From Polyangiaceae bacterium (GTDB lineage: Bacteria > Myxococcota_A > Polyangia > Polyangiales > Polyangiaceae), in assembly GCA_020633205.1 (NCBI GenBank), contig JACKEB010000013.1, positions 793,035-857,034 on the forward strand: 64,000 nt of DNA. Direction: 5' to 3'. Under the pieces are notes generated by a model. It saw nothing but the letters and a program-made list of their open reading frames with translations. It ran no database searches and was not told the DNA's origin. Shown here piece after piece: positions 54,041 through 62,916 of this stretch. Positions within the stretch are counted from its first letter, which is position 1, and every line of letters begins with the position of its first letter. The position numbers and the translations under genes were made by a program.

Positions 54041-54539
54041 CCCGGAGCAGGACGCGCTCTTGGTTACTGCGATAGCGAACGCGCGCGCGGCGATTGAAGC
54101 GGCTCATCCGGCAACTGAACTCGTCGGCTTCGCGCTGATGACGTGCGACGTGCTCTGTTGCGTGACGGCCGTTGGCCTCACGCGGGGACACCGCGAGAGG
54201 CTGGATGAGGGCGAGGAATTCGTGTTTCCGGAGTGGGATTGCTGGGAGGAGGGCCGGGTTGCGATGGAAGCGGTGGATGAGCTGTTGCACGCCAGGGAGA
54301 AGTCGATCGTGCGCGAGGGTTGCTACATGCCGGACGGTGTAGTCGAGGAGGCCCACGCCTACCTTACCCGTGGCCTCGCAACGGCCCGCGAGCGCGGCAT
54401 CCTGCCTGAAAGCGTGTATCTGGACGTGGGGGCCCCCGACCCAAGCCCGCCATTAGAAGAGTTATCGGCGGCCGCCATTCGACTGTTGAATCCGCCCGAC
54501 GTCGCCGCCCGCGCGCTTGACTACCTTGGCCGCCAGTAG
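54030..54539 (+). CDS. Unknown protein, DUF4303-like
   Basis: 169 residues from the ATG at 54030, preceded by TGGAGGGA. The order PFTPEQDALLVTAIANARAAIEAAHPATELVGFALMTCDV ... EEFVFPEWDCWEEGRVAMEAVDELL is similar in layout to DUF4303-type proteins (a strand read as YAFAL, then an acidic segment with W at the domain core), which are often immunity proteins; tentative. Helical and acidic, no signal. Convergent with ssrA; the hairpin array lies between. Confidence 0.6.
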   Translation: MPFTPEQDALLVTAIANARAAIEAAHPATELVGFALMTCDVLCCVTAVGLTRGHRERLDEGEEFVFPEWDCWEEGRVAMEAVDELLHAREKSIVREGCYMPDGVVEEAHAYLTRGLATARERGILPESVYLDVGAPDPSPPLEELSAAAIRLLNPPDVAARALDYLGRQ

Positions 54540-54618
54540 CCATTCCGTAAGGAAAAGCCACGGCCCGGGCGAGCGAAGCGATGCCCCAAGCCTCCGAGCT
54601 GAGGGGAATCGACTCGAA

Positions 54619-54717
54619 CTGGACGGAGTCCAGCGGGCTGGACGGAGTCCAGTGAGAGCCACGGTGCGGGCGAATGCCCGCACGCGCCGATAGGCGCGAG
54701 TGCACCCCGGAGGGGTG
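54619..54717. repeat. Array of five small hairpins beside ssrA
   Basis: Plus strand: CTGGAC-GGA-GTCCAG at 54619-54633 and again at 54638-54652; GTGCGGGC-GAAT-GCCCGCAC at 54664-54683; CGCGCC-GATA-GGCGCG at 54683-54698; CACCCC-GGA-GGGGTG at 54703-54717. All arms are perfect. The ssrA terminator follows at 54738-54771, making six consecutive hairpins in about 150 bases. Confidence 0.85.
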
Positions 54718-54737
54718 AAGGTTTCCAAGCCGAAAGC

Positions 54738-55114
<377 letters not shown>

Positions 55115-55145
55115 ATGGCGAAGCTGTCTTTCGGCAGGTCCGGGA

Positions 55146-55173
55146 AGGTTAGGCACGGCGGCCCCTTAGTCAA
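55146..55173 (-). promoter_or_regulatory. Promoter of ssrA
   Basis: On the minus strand TTGACT (-35) and TAACCT (-10) are separated by 16 bases, about 30 bases ahead of the mature 5' end, which leaves a short leader for RNase P to remove. A good housekeeping-sigma match. Confidence 0.6.
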
Positions 55174-55404
55174 GCTCGGCGCGCGAAGTAGCTGAAATCA
55201 AGGGGCTCCGTTGAGCTCCAGCCAGCTGGGGGCGAAGTCGGGCTCGTGGGGGTGAGGGAAGTGGAAGGGTACCTGGAAGCGCTCGGCGAGCTGTGTGCCC
55301 ACCTCGTTAGCGGCTGCGGCTTCGGGCCACGGCGGTACTGCCCCACGGAAAAACGGTTCTGCCGGCCGACCAGCGCAGCGCGGGGTGAGCTCGGTCGCAC
55401 TTCA

Positions 55405-55422
55405 GCGTTCCTCACCCCCAAA
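55405..55422 (-). repeat. Dispersed motif copy (TTTGGGGGTGAGGAACGC)
   Basis: Intergenic copy, minus strand; fullest match to the consensus, just ahead of the gene fragment described for this gap. Confidence 0.65.
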
Positions 55423-55527
55423 CCCGGAAACTAACGCAGCACTTCCCACCTTGCCGCAGCATGAACATCATGCCGTTGCATTGCTTGCCGGCACCGCCGT
55501 GTCCGACGGTGCCGCGCGGATGAGCGG

Positions 55528-56691
55528 TCAGCTGGGGCCGCGGGTCAAGCTGCTGGTGTACGTCTCCACGAACCGCGTGTTCACCGGGCTGCCGGTGCCG
55601 TTGAAGCAACGCAAGCGCACCTCGGTGCCGTCTCCCCAGCTGTCCCACGTGGACGGCTTGCAGTAGCTCGAGTCGGAGCCGTAGGCGGTGATATGAGGCG
55701 CGCTGTGCAGCGCGCTCAACAAGGAGTGCCGCGCGTAGTAGTAACCGGTGGCCCAGCGCCCTGCGGTGTTGTCGCCGAGGTAGCCCGGGCAACTCGAGTA
55801 AAGGTCGGTGCCCGTGTTGTGGGAGTAGATGGACGACGGCACGTAGTCGCTCCCCGTCGAACTGTGGGCCCACAAGTACGCACCGTAGTTGTAGGCGCCA
55901 ACCTGCTTGGGCGCCAAGTAGTTGAGGGTGAAGTTGGTGTTCGCCGGTGCGCCCGTCGAACTGAAGCAATACACGTTGACGAAGGTCTCGCCGGACAGGG
56001 CTCCCCAGCCTCCGACCTTGCAGTGTTCGCTGCCGCCGCCATACGCAGTGATCTCCACGCTACCGCCCGCGCCGGACAGGCCTGGTAGGAAGGCCTGGTA
56101 GAGGCCGTCGTCCAAGCGCACGACGCGGTTGGTTCCGCCGCTGGAGTTCCAGCTGTACGTGGGGTCGACGTTGAAGGGCGTGTTCTCCGGGGGAGCGGCC
56201 CAACCCGACCAGAGGTAGGCGCCGTTGCCGTCGTAGCCGCCGTCAGGCCGCGCAAAGCGCACCACGAACGGTGAGTTTACGAGGCTGCCGCTTGCCGTGT
56301 GGCAACGCACATGGACTACCTCGTCGCTTCCGCTGGCGCCCCAGCTCCCAACCTTGCAGCGGCTGTTGTTCGTGCCAATGGCGACCACCTGCACGTTGCC
56401 TCCAGCGCTGCCGAGGCCCGCGAATGTCACGTTATACAGGCCGGTCCCGGAGCTCGTGACGTTGATGCCGCCTCCGCTGCTGTTGTAGGCCCAGAGCGCC
56501 GGGGGCGCGCCGGTGCCGAAAACCGAAGCAAACCCGATGGGAGCATACGAAAGCTGATCGCCCTGGCTGGCGGTTTCTTCGGTGTCGCCCTCCGTGCCCA
56601 CGTCGGTCACGCAGGCGGCTTGGCTGCTGAGGGCGAGTAGCCCGGCGACGGCGAAGAGCTTGGCTGCTGCTCTACTCGTGAATTTCCTCAT
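55528..56691 (-). CDS. Secreted/lipid-anchored protein with Cys-paired repeats
   Basis: 387 residues; ATG preceded by a strong AAAGGAG. Signal peptide ends near SSQAAC (possible lipobox). The body has three to four repeats of about 85 residues with the pattern AYLW..., YSWNSSGG, GLY...LPGL...GG.V.I.AYG..S..CKVG.WG, VHVRC....G..VN..F...: GINVTSSGTGLYNVTFAGLGSAGGNVQVVAIGTNNSRCKVGSWG, NRVVRLDDGLYQAFLPGLSGAGGSVEITAYGGGSEHCKVGGWG, then a looser copy with YITAYGSDSSYCKPSTW. Each repeat keeps one Cys in CKV..W and one in VRC, likely a disulfide. Such repeats occur in myxobacterial surface proteins of unknown role. Confidence 0.78.
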   Translation of the reverse strand: MRKFTSRAAAKLFAVAGLLALSSQAACVTDVGTEGDTEETASQGDQLSYAPIGFASVFGTGAPPALWAYNSSGGGINVTSSGTGLYNVTFAGLGSAGGNVQVVAIGTNNSRCKVGSWGASGSDEVVHVRCHTASGSLVNSPFVVRFARPDGGYDGNGAYLWSGWAAPPENTPFNVDPTYSWNSSGGTNRVVRLDDGLYQAFLPGLSGAGGSVEITAYGGGSEHCKVGGWGALSGETFVNVYCFSSTGAPANTNFTLNYLAPKQVGAYNYGAYLWAHSSTGSDYVPSSIYSHNTGTDLYSSCPGYLGDNTAGRWATGYYYARHSLLSALHSAPHITAYGSDSSYCKPSTWDSWGDGTEVRLRCFNGTGSPVNTRFVETYTSSLTRGPS

Positions 56692-57131
56692 GGGATAGGT
56701 CTCCTTTTAGACAAAGGTCGGCCCTGCGCGCACGCTCACAACGGCGAGCGGCGCGGTGAGCCCTGCTGTGGCGCCGAAGGTAGCAACTGCCGCGGCCCGG
56801 CGGGCGACAGATCGGCGTTGCATTGCGATCTCGAAACTCTCTCGGATGTGTCCCTGCGGAAATGTTTTGCGGGTATGGCTTTTGGTCTCGGGGCGCGGGT
56901 GAAGGGGGCTGAGTGGCGCGCTGAGCCGAGGCCCCTTCGGTTCCGCGGTGGGGTGTTTGGCCTCGCCCTCACCCCCAAGGGTGAACGGAAGCTACGATTC
57001 CTGGCCCCCCCCCACACACACTTGTGAGCGCCGCGAGTACCACCCGGTAGCGCTGGCAACCGAGTTGGCGGGCTGATGCGAGCGCTACCGGGAGTTCCGC
57101 GGGGACGCGCACCCGTGGTAGATTCCGCAAA
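56692..57131. other. Divergent intergenic region with long inverted repeat
   Basis: 440 bases between the repeat protein gene and the first RCC1 gene. It has a copy of the G-rich motif (56965-56977), a run of C with CACACACA (57006-57021) and a perfect 12-base inverted repeat (57043-57092). No gene seen. Confidence 0.5.
57043..57092 (+). promoter_or_regulatory. Inverted repeat CCCGGTAGCGCT - 26 - AGCGCTACCGGG
   Basis: Two perfect 12-base arms, 40 bases before the first RCC1 gene start, with no T-tract. It can form a stable leader hairpin or a pair of operator sites; the inner AGCGCT is itself palindromic. Confidence 0.55.
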
Positions 57132-58292
57132 ATGAAGGGTCGCTTTGCGGGTCTTGCTTGGGTTGGGTTACTCGTCTTGCTGGTGCCCGGTTGCTTCGGG
57201 CGCGTCTCGGAGGACACGGACAGCCTCGGCGCCGGGGGCAACGGAGGCGCCGCTGGCGGCGGCTTTGGAGGCACGGGCGTTGGGGGTGAGGGCTGGACGG
57301 ATACAGGGCCTACGCCTACCGGCACGCCGCTAACCGTTACCGTAGGGCAAGAGACGGGTTGCGCGCTGCGGGCGGATGGCCGCGCGGCGTGTTGGACGCT
57401 CGAAGCTGGCCAATACACCGCGGCGGAGGACGTGCCGGGGCTGCCGAGTGGGCTCCACTCCGTGGCGGTTGGCGACGCCCACGGTTGCGTGCTCACCGGG
57501 CACGGCAGCGTGTTTTGCTGGGGCTCCGCCTCCCACGGGCAAAACGGCGTCGGCAAGTCGAGCGCGAAAGGCCTCGAGCTAGAGAGCTTGCACGGCCTGG
57601 TGAACCAGCTCAGCGCGGGGGCAGAACACAACTGCGTGCTCGACCGCGAAGGCGCCGTCTGGTGTTGGGGCGCCGGTGGACACGGGCAGCTCGGCAACGC
57701 GGCGTTCAAAGACAGCGCCGCGCCCGTGCGCGTCCAGGGCTTGAGCGGTGCGGCGCAGCAGGTGGTGGCGGGAGCGGACTGGAGCTGCGCCTTGCTCGAG
57801 AGCGGCGTCGTTGAGTGCTGGGGGTCGGCGGCCTATGGCAACCTCGGCCAGAGCGTGAAGGGCGACTCGGCGAAGCCCGTGATGATCCGCATCGAGGACC
57901 AGGTGACGAGCCTCTCCGAGGCGAGCGGTGACCTGGCGTGTGTGATCCTCGCGGATTCGCGGGTGCGCTGCTGGGGTCGCTACTCGAACGCCGCCATGCC
58001 TGTGGTGTACGGCGACGTGGGCCCGATTGTCGGCTTCAAGGAGCCGGATCGCGTGGCGTGGATCGCCACCGGTGGGGTGCAGGCTTGTGGGCTCCTCACC
58101 TCGGGGCACGTCACCTGCTGGACGCGGGACGACGGCCCGCGCTGGCGCCCCGCACCGGAAGACGCAACCGACGTCTCCGCTGGCGGCGCGTTCTCTTGCG
58201 CGCGTAACCCAGACGGCGTGTGGTGCTGGACCCTGGTGGTGGACGAGCAAGACTTGATTCAGGAGTCCCCGGCGACGAGGATCGCGCTGTGA
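57132..58292 (+). CDS. RCC1-repeat lipoprotein 1
   Basis: 386 residues from an ATG. Signal peptide ends in lipobox VPGC; a Gly-rich linker (GAGGNGGAAGGGFGGTGVGGEG) follows, with GVGGEG encoded by a G-rich motif copy. Seven propeller blades of RCC1 type follow, each with paired Cys in the form CAL..DG.V.CW: CALRADGRAACW, CVLTGHGSVFCWGS, CVLDREGAVWCWGA, CALLESGVVECWGS, CVILADSRVRCWGR, CGLLTSGHVTCW and CARNPDGVWCW. Envelope-anchored. The stop overlaps the next gene's GTG (GTGA), so the two are translated together. Confidence 0.9.
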   Translation: MKGRFAGLAWVGLLVLLVPGCFGRVSEDTDSLGAGGNGGAAGGGFGGTGVGGEGWTDTGPTPTGTPLTVTVGQETGCALRADGRAACWTLEAGQYTAAEDVPGLPSGLHSVAVGDAHGCVLTGHGSVFCWGSASHGQNGVGKSSAKGLELESLHGLVNQLSAGAEHNCVLDREGAVWCWGAGGHGQLGNAAFKDSAAPVRVQGLSGAAQQVVAGADWSCALLESGVVECWGSAAYGNLGQSVKGDSAKPVMIRIEDQVTSLSEASGDLACVILADSRVRCWGRYSNAAMPVVYGDVGPIVGFKEPDRVAWIATGGVQACGLLTSGHVTCWTRDDGPRWRPAPEDATDVSAGGAFSCARNPDGVWCWTLVVDEQDLIQESPATRIAL

Positions 58293-59392
58293 CGAAGGAG
58301 CCTGTTCGGAATGCCGCGCTTTGGCTGGGAACAGCTGGGCTCTGCGTCGCCTGTGGCGGCCAGGCGACTTCGCCTGAGCTGAGCCCGGAAGAGCTCATCC
58401 CGAAGAGCACTCCCGTGACCTTGTCCGCTGGCGCTGACCACACCTGTGCGCTGCGCGGCGACGGGAGGGTCGCGTGTTGGGGGCGCGCCGATCACGGTGA
58501 GCTGGGCAATGGTTTCCATGGCAGCCAGCTCGAACCGGTGCCAGTGCGCAACTTCAACGTCGCGGTGCACAGCATCTCGAGCGGCGGGCTCCACACCTGC
58601 GTGCTCAGCATGGATGGCAGCGTGTGGTGCTGGGGCCAATCGGACCAGGGGCAGGCAGGGAGCCTACAAGAGATCCAGTTCCCCGAGGAAGTGACCGCGC
58701 TTCACCGACGAGTCGAGCAGCTGAGCGCTGGCGGCTACCACAGCTGCGCTTTGATCCGCGACGGCAGCGTGGAGTGCTGGGGTCGGGGGGGGAGAGGTGC
58801 GCTGGGGCACGGCTTCGACGACAGTGAGGTGCCACTCAAGGTCGCAGGGCTCCCCAAGGCGCAGCAAGTGGTCGCCGGGCGCAACAACAGCTGTGCACTC
58901 ACCTTCGAAGGCGAAGTGTACTGCTGGGGCGCGGAGACCACGGGGATCCTTGGAGCGCAGACGGAGCACAGCGTGGCGACCCCGGTGCGCATTCAGTTTC
59001 CGAGCGCCGTCACTCGGCTCGCCAGCGCGACTGCGGATCAAGCCTGCGCGCTGCTCGATGACGGGCGGCTCTTCTGCTGGGGGAGCAGCGGCGACGAGCG
59101 CATCGACTTCCCCATGGAGAAGTCGCTCGAGCAGCCACTGTCCGACATACACCTTGGAGGCAACCAGTCGTGCGGCATCACGAGCTCCCAGGAGCTCGGC
59201 TGCTGGGAGTCTGGGTATGTCGAGCCCTACGCCGAGGCGCCAGCGCTGAGCGGCGTAGAGCAAGTGTCAGCGGGCCAGGGTCATGTGTGCGCGCGCACCG
59301 CCGACGAAGTGTGGTGCTGGGGCTCGACGCAATATGGCCAGACCGGTGGCTACATCAACACGGGTACCGCGAAGCAGGTGTTCTTGGAGTAG
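58289..59392 (+). CDS. RCC1-repeat lipoprotein 2
   Basis: 367 residues from a GTG that overlaps the TGA of gene 1. Signal peptide ends in lipobox VAC near residue 21. Seven RCC1 blades with paired Cys: CALRGDGRVACWGR, CVLSMDGSVWCWGQ, CALIRDGSVECWGR, CALTFEGEVYCWGA, CALLDDGRLFCWGS, CGITSSQELGCWES and CARTADEVWCWGS. RCC1-type propellers often bind proteins; with lipoprotein anchors they would work at the cell surface. It is convergent with the lipoprotein gene at 59399. Confidence 0.9.
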   Translation: MTKEPVRNAALWLGTAGLCVACGGQATSPELSPEELIPKSTPVTLSAGADHTCALRGDGRVACWGRADHGELGNGFHGSQLEPVPVRNFNVAVHSISSGGLHTCVLSMDGSVWCWGQSDQGQAGSLQEIQFPEEVTALHRRVEQLSAGGYHSCALIRDGSVECWGRGGRGALGHGFDDSEVPLKVAGLPKAQQVVAGRNNSCALTFEGEVYCWGAETTGILGAQTEHSVATPVRIQFPSAVTRLASATADQACALLDDGRLFCWGSSGDERIDFPMEKSLEQPLSDIHLGGNQSCGITSSQELGCWESGYVEPYAEAPALSGVEQVSAGQGHVCARTADEVWCWGSTQYGQTGGYINTGTAKQVFLE

Positions 59393-59398
59393 CCGCCG

Positions 59399-60241
59399 TC
59401 AGTACAAGCAGGCGCTGATTTCACCTGCTAGCGGCGTTCCGGGGCAGCTGCCCAGCTCGACGACGTCGAGGGTGAGCTCTTGCTGTTCAGCATCGGCGGG
59501 GGCGGCCCCAGTGACACCTTTCACGCAGTAGACGCGCATCGCGCCGTTGAGCTCCAAGCGCAGTGAGCCGCTGTAGCTGCCGTCTGACTGCTGGGCGTAT
59601 TCGAGGCGCCCACCGCCCTCGAAGTCGGTGTCGAGTGACTCAGGGATCTCCGACACGTGTTGTCGCGCGCCCAGCCAGGGGCGACGCTCATCAATGGGAG
59701 TTCCGGAGAGCTCTCCAAACACGCGTGCCTCGTACGAATCGCAGTTGGCGGTACCGGTAGCGCTGTAGGAGTAACAGAAGTTGAGCTTTTGCGTTGGGCC
59801 CTGGACGTCGGCGCAGGAGCCCAAGGTGCTGAAGCCGGAGAACAGCAGCGCGGAGCCGCCCGCCTGGAGCAGCTCGGCAGGATCGACCCACTCCGCTTTT
59901 GCCACGCAGATTTGTTCTGCGCTGGTCTCCGAGGTGAAATGCGCGCGGCCGACGCCCACGTCTTCGCTCGGTGTGCGAGCGGCGGTGAAGTAGAAGTCGT
60001 CGACCACACCCTGGAGGTACCAGTTGTCTCCCGCCCGTCCCTGCAACAAGCCTGCTTCGCCTCGCAGGTCGTGCCCCTCGAGCTGCCCAGCGCTCACGTG
60101 GCTCTGGGAGGAACAGTCGAGATCCGTGTTCGCGCTGGCCCCGCCGCCAGCGTTGCCGTCGCTACTGCATGCCGAGGCTAGAAGCGAAACGGCGCCGAGC
60201 ACAAAGACCGTGCGGAACAAGAGAAACGGGAGACGCTGCAT
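59399..60241 (-). CDS. Lipoprotein of unknown function
   Basis: 280 residues from the ATG at 60241 (the longer frame to 60364 is non-coding). Signal peptide with lipobox ASAC. The body is beta-rich with eight Cys in pairs (CSSQSHVSAGQLEGHDLRGEAGLLQG..., ICVAKAEW, CADVQGPTQKLNFCYSY, CDSYEARVFGELSGTP, VYCVKG, SCPGTPLAGEISACLY). No family recognised. It is divergent from the third RCC1 gene. A copy of the G-rich motif lies 90 bases upstream of the start. Confidence 0.78.
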   Translation of the reverse strand: MQRLPFLLFRTVFVLGAVSLLASACSSDGNAGGGASANTDLDCSSQSHVSAGQLEGHDLRGEAGLLQGRAGDNWYLQGVVDDFYFTAARTPSEDVGVGRAHFTSETSAEQICVAKAEWVDPAELLQAGGSALLFSGFSTLGSCADVQGPTQKLNFCYSYSATGTANCDSYEARVFGELSGTPIDERRPWLGARQHVSEIPESLDTDFEGGGRLEYAQQSDGSYSGSLRLELNGAMRVYCVKGVTGAAPADAEQQELTLDVVELGSCPGTPLAGEISACLY

Positions 60242-60329
60242 CTCGCGAAGAGTACGGCCCGAGGTGCCGTCTTGGCGAGTCGTGTTCGGCGACCGAGCGG
60301 CAGCGGCACTTGGATGAAGTGACCGACCG

Positions 60330-60347
60330 GCGCTCCTCACCCCCAAA
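60330..60347 (-). repeat. Dispersed motif copy (TTTTGGGGGTGAGGAGCG)
   Basis: Intergenic copy, minus strand, between the lipoprotein gene and RCC1 gene 3. Confidence 0.6.
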
Positions 60348-60416
60348 ATTGCACGCATCCTCAACGGAAACCTGAATGCGTTGCGGTCGGGGATGGGCTC
60401 ACGTTACCGTGCGGTC

Positions 60417-61412
60417 ATGTTTGGCTGGGGGAGTGCGCGCGGCGTGCTGACGTGTGCGCTGGTGTGTGTCGGCTGTGGCGCGGCGGAGGATGGTCCGCTG
60501 CTCGATGATGGGCCGCCTCCCGCGGGGCCGAAGAATGTGCTTGCGGCGGGACCTCAAGGTCCGTTCGCGATTTCAGGCGATGGCGCGATCGTGCGGTGGC
60601 GGGTTGGGGACACCGAGGCGGTTCCGGTTGCGGGGCTCGGCGAGCGTGAGTGGCATGGCATCAGCATGAGCGACTACCTGGCGTGCGCGCTGTCCGCGCA
60701 TGGGAGTGTTTGGTGCTGGAAGCCTCACGACCTATCCAGCGAGCCATCCGAAGTTTCAGCGTTGCATGGTCGAGTCGATCGGCTTGTTGTGGGTGGATTT
60801 CACGCTTGCGTCATGATCCGTGATGGGAGCGTGGAGTGCTGGGGGCTGGGAACCAGCGGCCAGCTTGGAGACGGCCGGGCCATGACCAGCTTCGAGCCCG
60901 TGCGGGTGGAAGGGCTCGACGGACGGGTAGTTGACGTTGCCGCGGGGGATCGCTCGAGCTGGGCCTTGATGGACGACGGGCGCGTTTACGCGTGGGGAGG
61001 CGTCAAGGCGGAGCTGCCCGTCGCGAAGCCGATCGAGGCAGATGGTGTGGTGACTCGGCTTTGTCAGACGGGCGATAGCCAGCTCTGCCGGGTGTTGGAG
61101 GGCGGTCGATTCACGCCCTCCTCCTGGGTTGGAGAGTTGAGCGGCGTGCGCCTTGCGACGCTCCCCCGTTACGCCGCGGCGCCGCCGGAGATCTCCTACT
61201 TTGCGGTTGTGCTGGAGTCGGGGGAGCTCAACGCGTGGGACAACGAGCAAAGGCCTCCCCAGCGCTTCTTCGAGCCACCGAACATCACGGAGCTCGTCAC
61301 CGGGGGAAACTACGGCTGTGTCGCCAATCCGGAAGGTGTTTGGTGTTGGGGGAATCAGGCGTCAGGAACCGCTCCGCCGCTCGTTGAGATCCCCACGCGG
61401 GTCGAGCTTTGA
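60417..61412 (+). CDS. RCC1-repeat lipoprotein 3, partly degenerate repeats
   Basis: 331 residues from the ATG at 60417 (an ATG at 60393 is possible). Lipobox VGC near residue 20. RCC1 blades are present, but only three keep both Cys (CALSAHGSVWCW, CVMIRDGSVECWGL, CVANPEGVWCWGN). In the others the two Cys are lost together (FAISGDGAIVRW, SWALMDDGRVYAWGG, FAVVLESGELNAWDN), which fits a disulfide inside each blade. Otherwise like the RCC1 proteins 1, 2 and 4. Single gene on the plus strand with a divergent lipoprotein gene. Confidence 0.88.
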   Translation: MFGWGSARGVLTCALVCVGCGAAEDGPLLDDGPPPAGPKNVLAAGPQGPFAISGDGAIVRWRVGDTEAVPVAGLGEREWHGISMSDYLACALSAHGSVWCWKPHDLSSEPSEVSALHGRVDRLVVGGFHACVMIRDGSVECWGLGTSGQLGDGRAMTSFEPVRVEGLDGRVVDVAAGDRSSWALMDDGRVYAWGGVKAELPVAKPIEADGVVTRLCQTGDSQLCRVLEGGRFTPSSWVGELSGVRLATLPRYAAAPPEISYFAVVLESGELNAWDNEQRPPQRFFEPPNITELVTGGNYGCVANPEGVWCWGNQASGTAPPLVEIPTRVEL

Positions 61413-61565
61413 AGGAACACAGGGGACCAGCGCTGCGGCGCGTGCGGCTGCGTTGAGCTGGCTCAGTACCAGCAGCTCAGTAGGTGATGAACCGCAGGTG
61501 TTCTTGAGACGAGCCGTCGCTGTAAGTCACGACGTAGGTCGGGACACGCTACGCCCTGACGGTGC

Positions 61566-62129
61566 TCACTCTCCCACCGCAGCACAGGTGTGCTTGATGC
61601 TGGCTGCGTCGGTCACTCGCGCGATGAACCAGGCGCCTTCAATCGGCGTTGCCTCTTGGGTGAGGGAGGTGCCGGTGTAGCTACCTTGGAGCGATCCCAC
61701 GCTGGAGCAGAAGCCGCCGCTGAAATCGACGAGCGCCTCTTCTGCGCGGTCGTCGTTGATGCCGCGAGGAAACTTCAGTGTGATGTCCGTCGCCGAGAAG
61801 GTGCCGTCGGCGTTCAGGGGCAGCGGCTCGAAGTGTTGCGCGGGGCCACAGCGCTCAGGACCATCGATGGTGATCTGGAGCTCGCTCGAGTCCTCCGCGA
61901 TGTCGACTTGAGCGTCGAGCACGATGAGCTCGCTGGGATCCGGGTGCATGAAGCCGAGCACCAGCGGGCCGCTCAGTTCGTCGGCGGTTGGCAGCGACGT
62001 CTGGCACGCGACCTTCAGCTGGGGCCCCTCGGGGGTCTCGGTTGCGGTACCGTCGTCCGCGCCGCAACCAGCTAGAAATAATGCAAAAATCGACGCATAA
62101 AATGGAGTGGCGAGTGCAGGGCGAGTCAT
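61566..62129 (-). CDS. Small lipoprotein of unknown function
   Basis: 187 residues from an ATG. Signal peptide ends in lipobox LAGC (Cys 22). The mature part has five Cys (CQTSLPTADELSGPLVLGFMHPDPSELIVLDAQVDIAE, ERCGPAQHF, FCSSVGSLQG, HTCAAVGE) and a lipocalin- or beta-sandwich-like alternation of strands (LQITIDGPE, FSATDITLKFPRG, LQGSYTGTSLTQ). No family recognised. It lies between RCC1 gene 3 (convergent) and the TetR gene. Confidence 0.75.
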   Translation of the reverse strand: MTRPALATPFYASIFALFLAGCGADDGTATETPEGPQLKVACQTSLPTADELSGPLVLGFMHPDPSELIVLDAQVDIAEDSSELQITIDGPERCGPAQHFEPLPLNADGTFSATDITLKFPRGINDDRAEEALVDFSGGFCSSVGSLQGSYTGTSLTQEATPIEGAWFIARVTDAASIKHTCAAVGE

Positions 62130-62199
62130 GGACAGCCTTTCCGGAGACCGACGATCGGCCTCTCCTCGCCCTTCAATAGAAGACGATAGTTACTCGCAT

Positions 62200-62844
62200 T
62201 CAACTCGCGCGGGCGAGCGACGCCTTCTGCAAGCTGACCACCAGCTGCACCACGGAGTGCACGAACTCCTCTTCGCGCACGTGTGCGGGGGACTCCGTCA
62301 GCCAACGCAAGAAGGTGAAAGCCATGGCGTTTACCGTGACGAAACGCGCGGCGGGCGGCGCAGGCAAGCGGCCATGAGCCGCCTCCAGACGACCCAAGCA
62401 GTCGAGCACCATGCTCTCCACCGCCGCCATGAAACCCGTCTCAGAGAGCAACGGCGTGCCCCCCAACAGCTCCCGCAGCGACGCGCGCCGTGGCTGCAAA
62501 TGCCCGATCAAAGTCCGGAGTTGCGCGGTCAGTGCCTCTTCGAAGCTGGTCGCAGACTGCACCGCTTCGCTTTTCCACGCGGCGTCATGAGCTTCGAACA
62601 AGCCGCGCTCGACCAACCCCAGCAACAATGCGTCCTTGTTGCGGAAGTATTGATACAGCGAGCCGACGCTGACCCCCGCGGCATCCGCCACGTGGTTGGT
62701 CGTGAACGCGGCGAGTCCATCGCGCTCCAGAATCTGTCGCGAGGCATCGAGGATGGCGTGCACCATCTCGATCGAGCGCTGCTGGCGAGGCACCTTCATC
62801 AAGGCCCGCCGAGGCAACAACGAGGTTGAATTGAGCTGTTCCAT
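62200..62844 (-). CDS. TetR/AcrR family transcriptional regulator
   Basis: 214 residues from the ATG at 62844 (a second ATG at 62799 is possible; no clear ribosome site for either). DNA-binding domain: RSIEMVHAILDASRQILERDGLAAFTTNHVADAAGVSVGSLYQYFRNKDALLLG. The ligand domain is all helical with EEALTAQLRTLIGHLQPRRASLREL. Divergent from RCC1 gene 4 with 72 bases between, so it probably controls that gene and itself. Confidence 0.9.
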   Translation of the reverse strand: MEQLNSTSLLPRRALMKVPRQQRSIEMVHAILDASRQILERDGLAAFTTNHVADAAGVSVGSLYQYFRNKDALLLGLVERGLFEAHDAAWKSEAVQSATSFEEALTAQLRTLIGHLQPRRASLRELLGGTPLLSETGFMAAVESMVLDCLGRLEAAHGRLPAPPAARFVTVNAMAFTFLRWLTESPAHVREEEFVHSVVQLVVSLQKASLARAS

Positions 62845-62861
62845 AGTTTGCTCGCATTTGT

Positions 62862-62873
62862 AGTGACCGACCG
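62862..62873 (+). promoter_or_regulatory. Shared 12-mer AGTGACCGACCG
   Basis: Also present at 60318-60329, ahead of RCC1 gene 3. It contains a direct repeat GACCGACC. Possibly the site of the adjacent TetR regulator. Confidence 0.3.
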
Positions 62874-62916
62874 TTGCGATCGGGAGCGGGGGACGCGAAT
62901 AGTTTAGGATTGCCTC

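Larger units (their letters stand above)
55115..55527. other. Intergenic gap with possible gene fragment
   Basis: 413 bases between ssrA and the repeat protein gene. Holds the ssrA promoter, two copies of the G-rich motif (55246 plus; 55405-55422 minus) and on the minus strand a frame (55198-55401, no start) that ends like a real protein: PWPEAAAANEVGTQLAERF then QVPFHFPHPHEPDFAPSWLE. This may be the remnant of a gene truncated next to ssrA. Confidence 0.5.

Noticed and set aside
57006..57021. C-run and CA-run before RCC1 gene 1
   Set aside because: Simple low-complexity sequence; no function can be argued.
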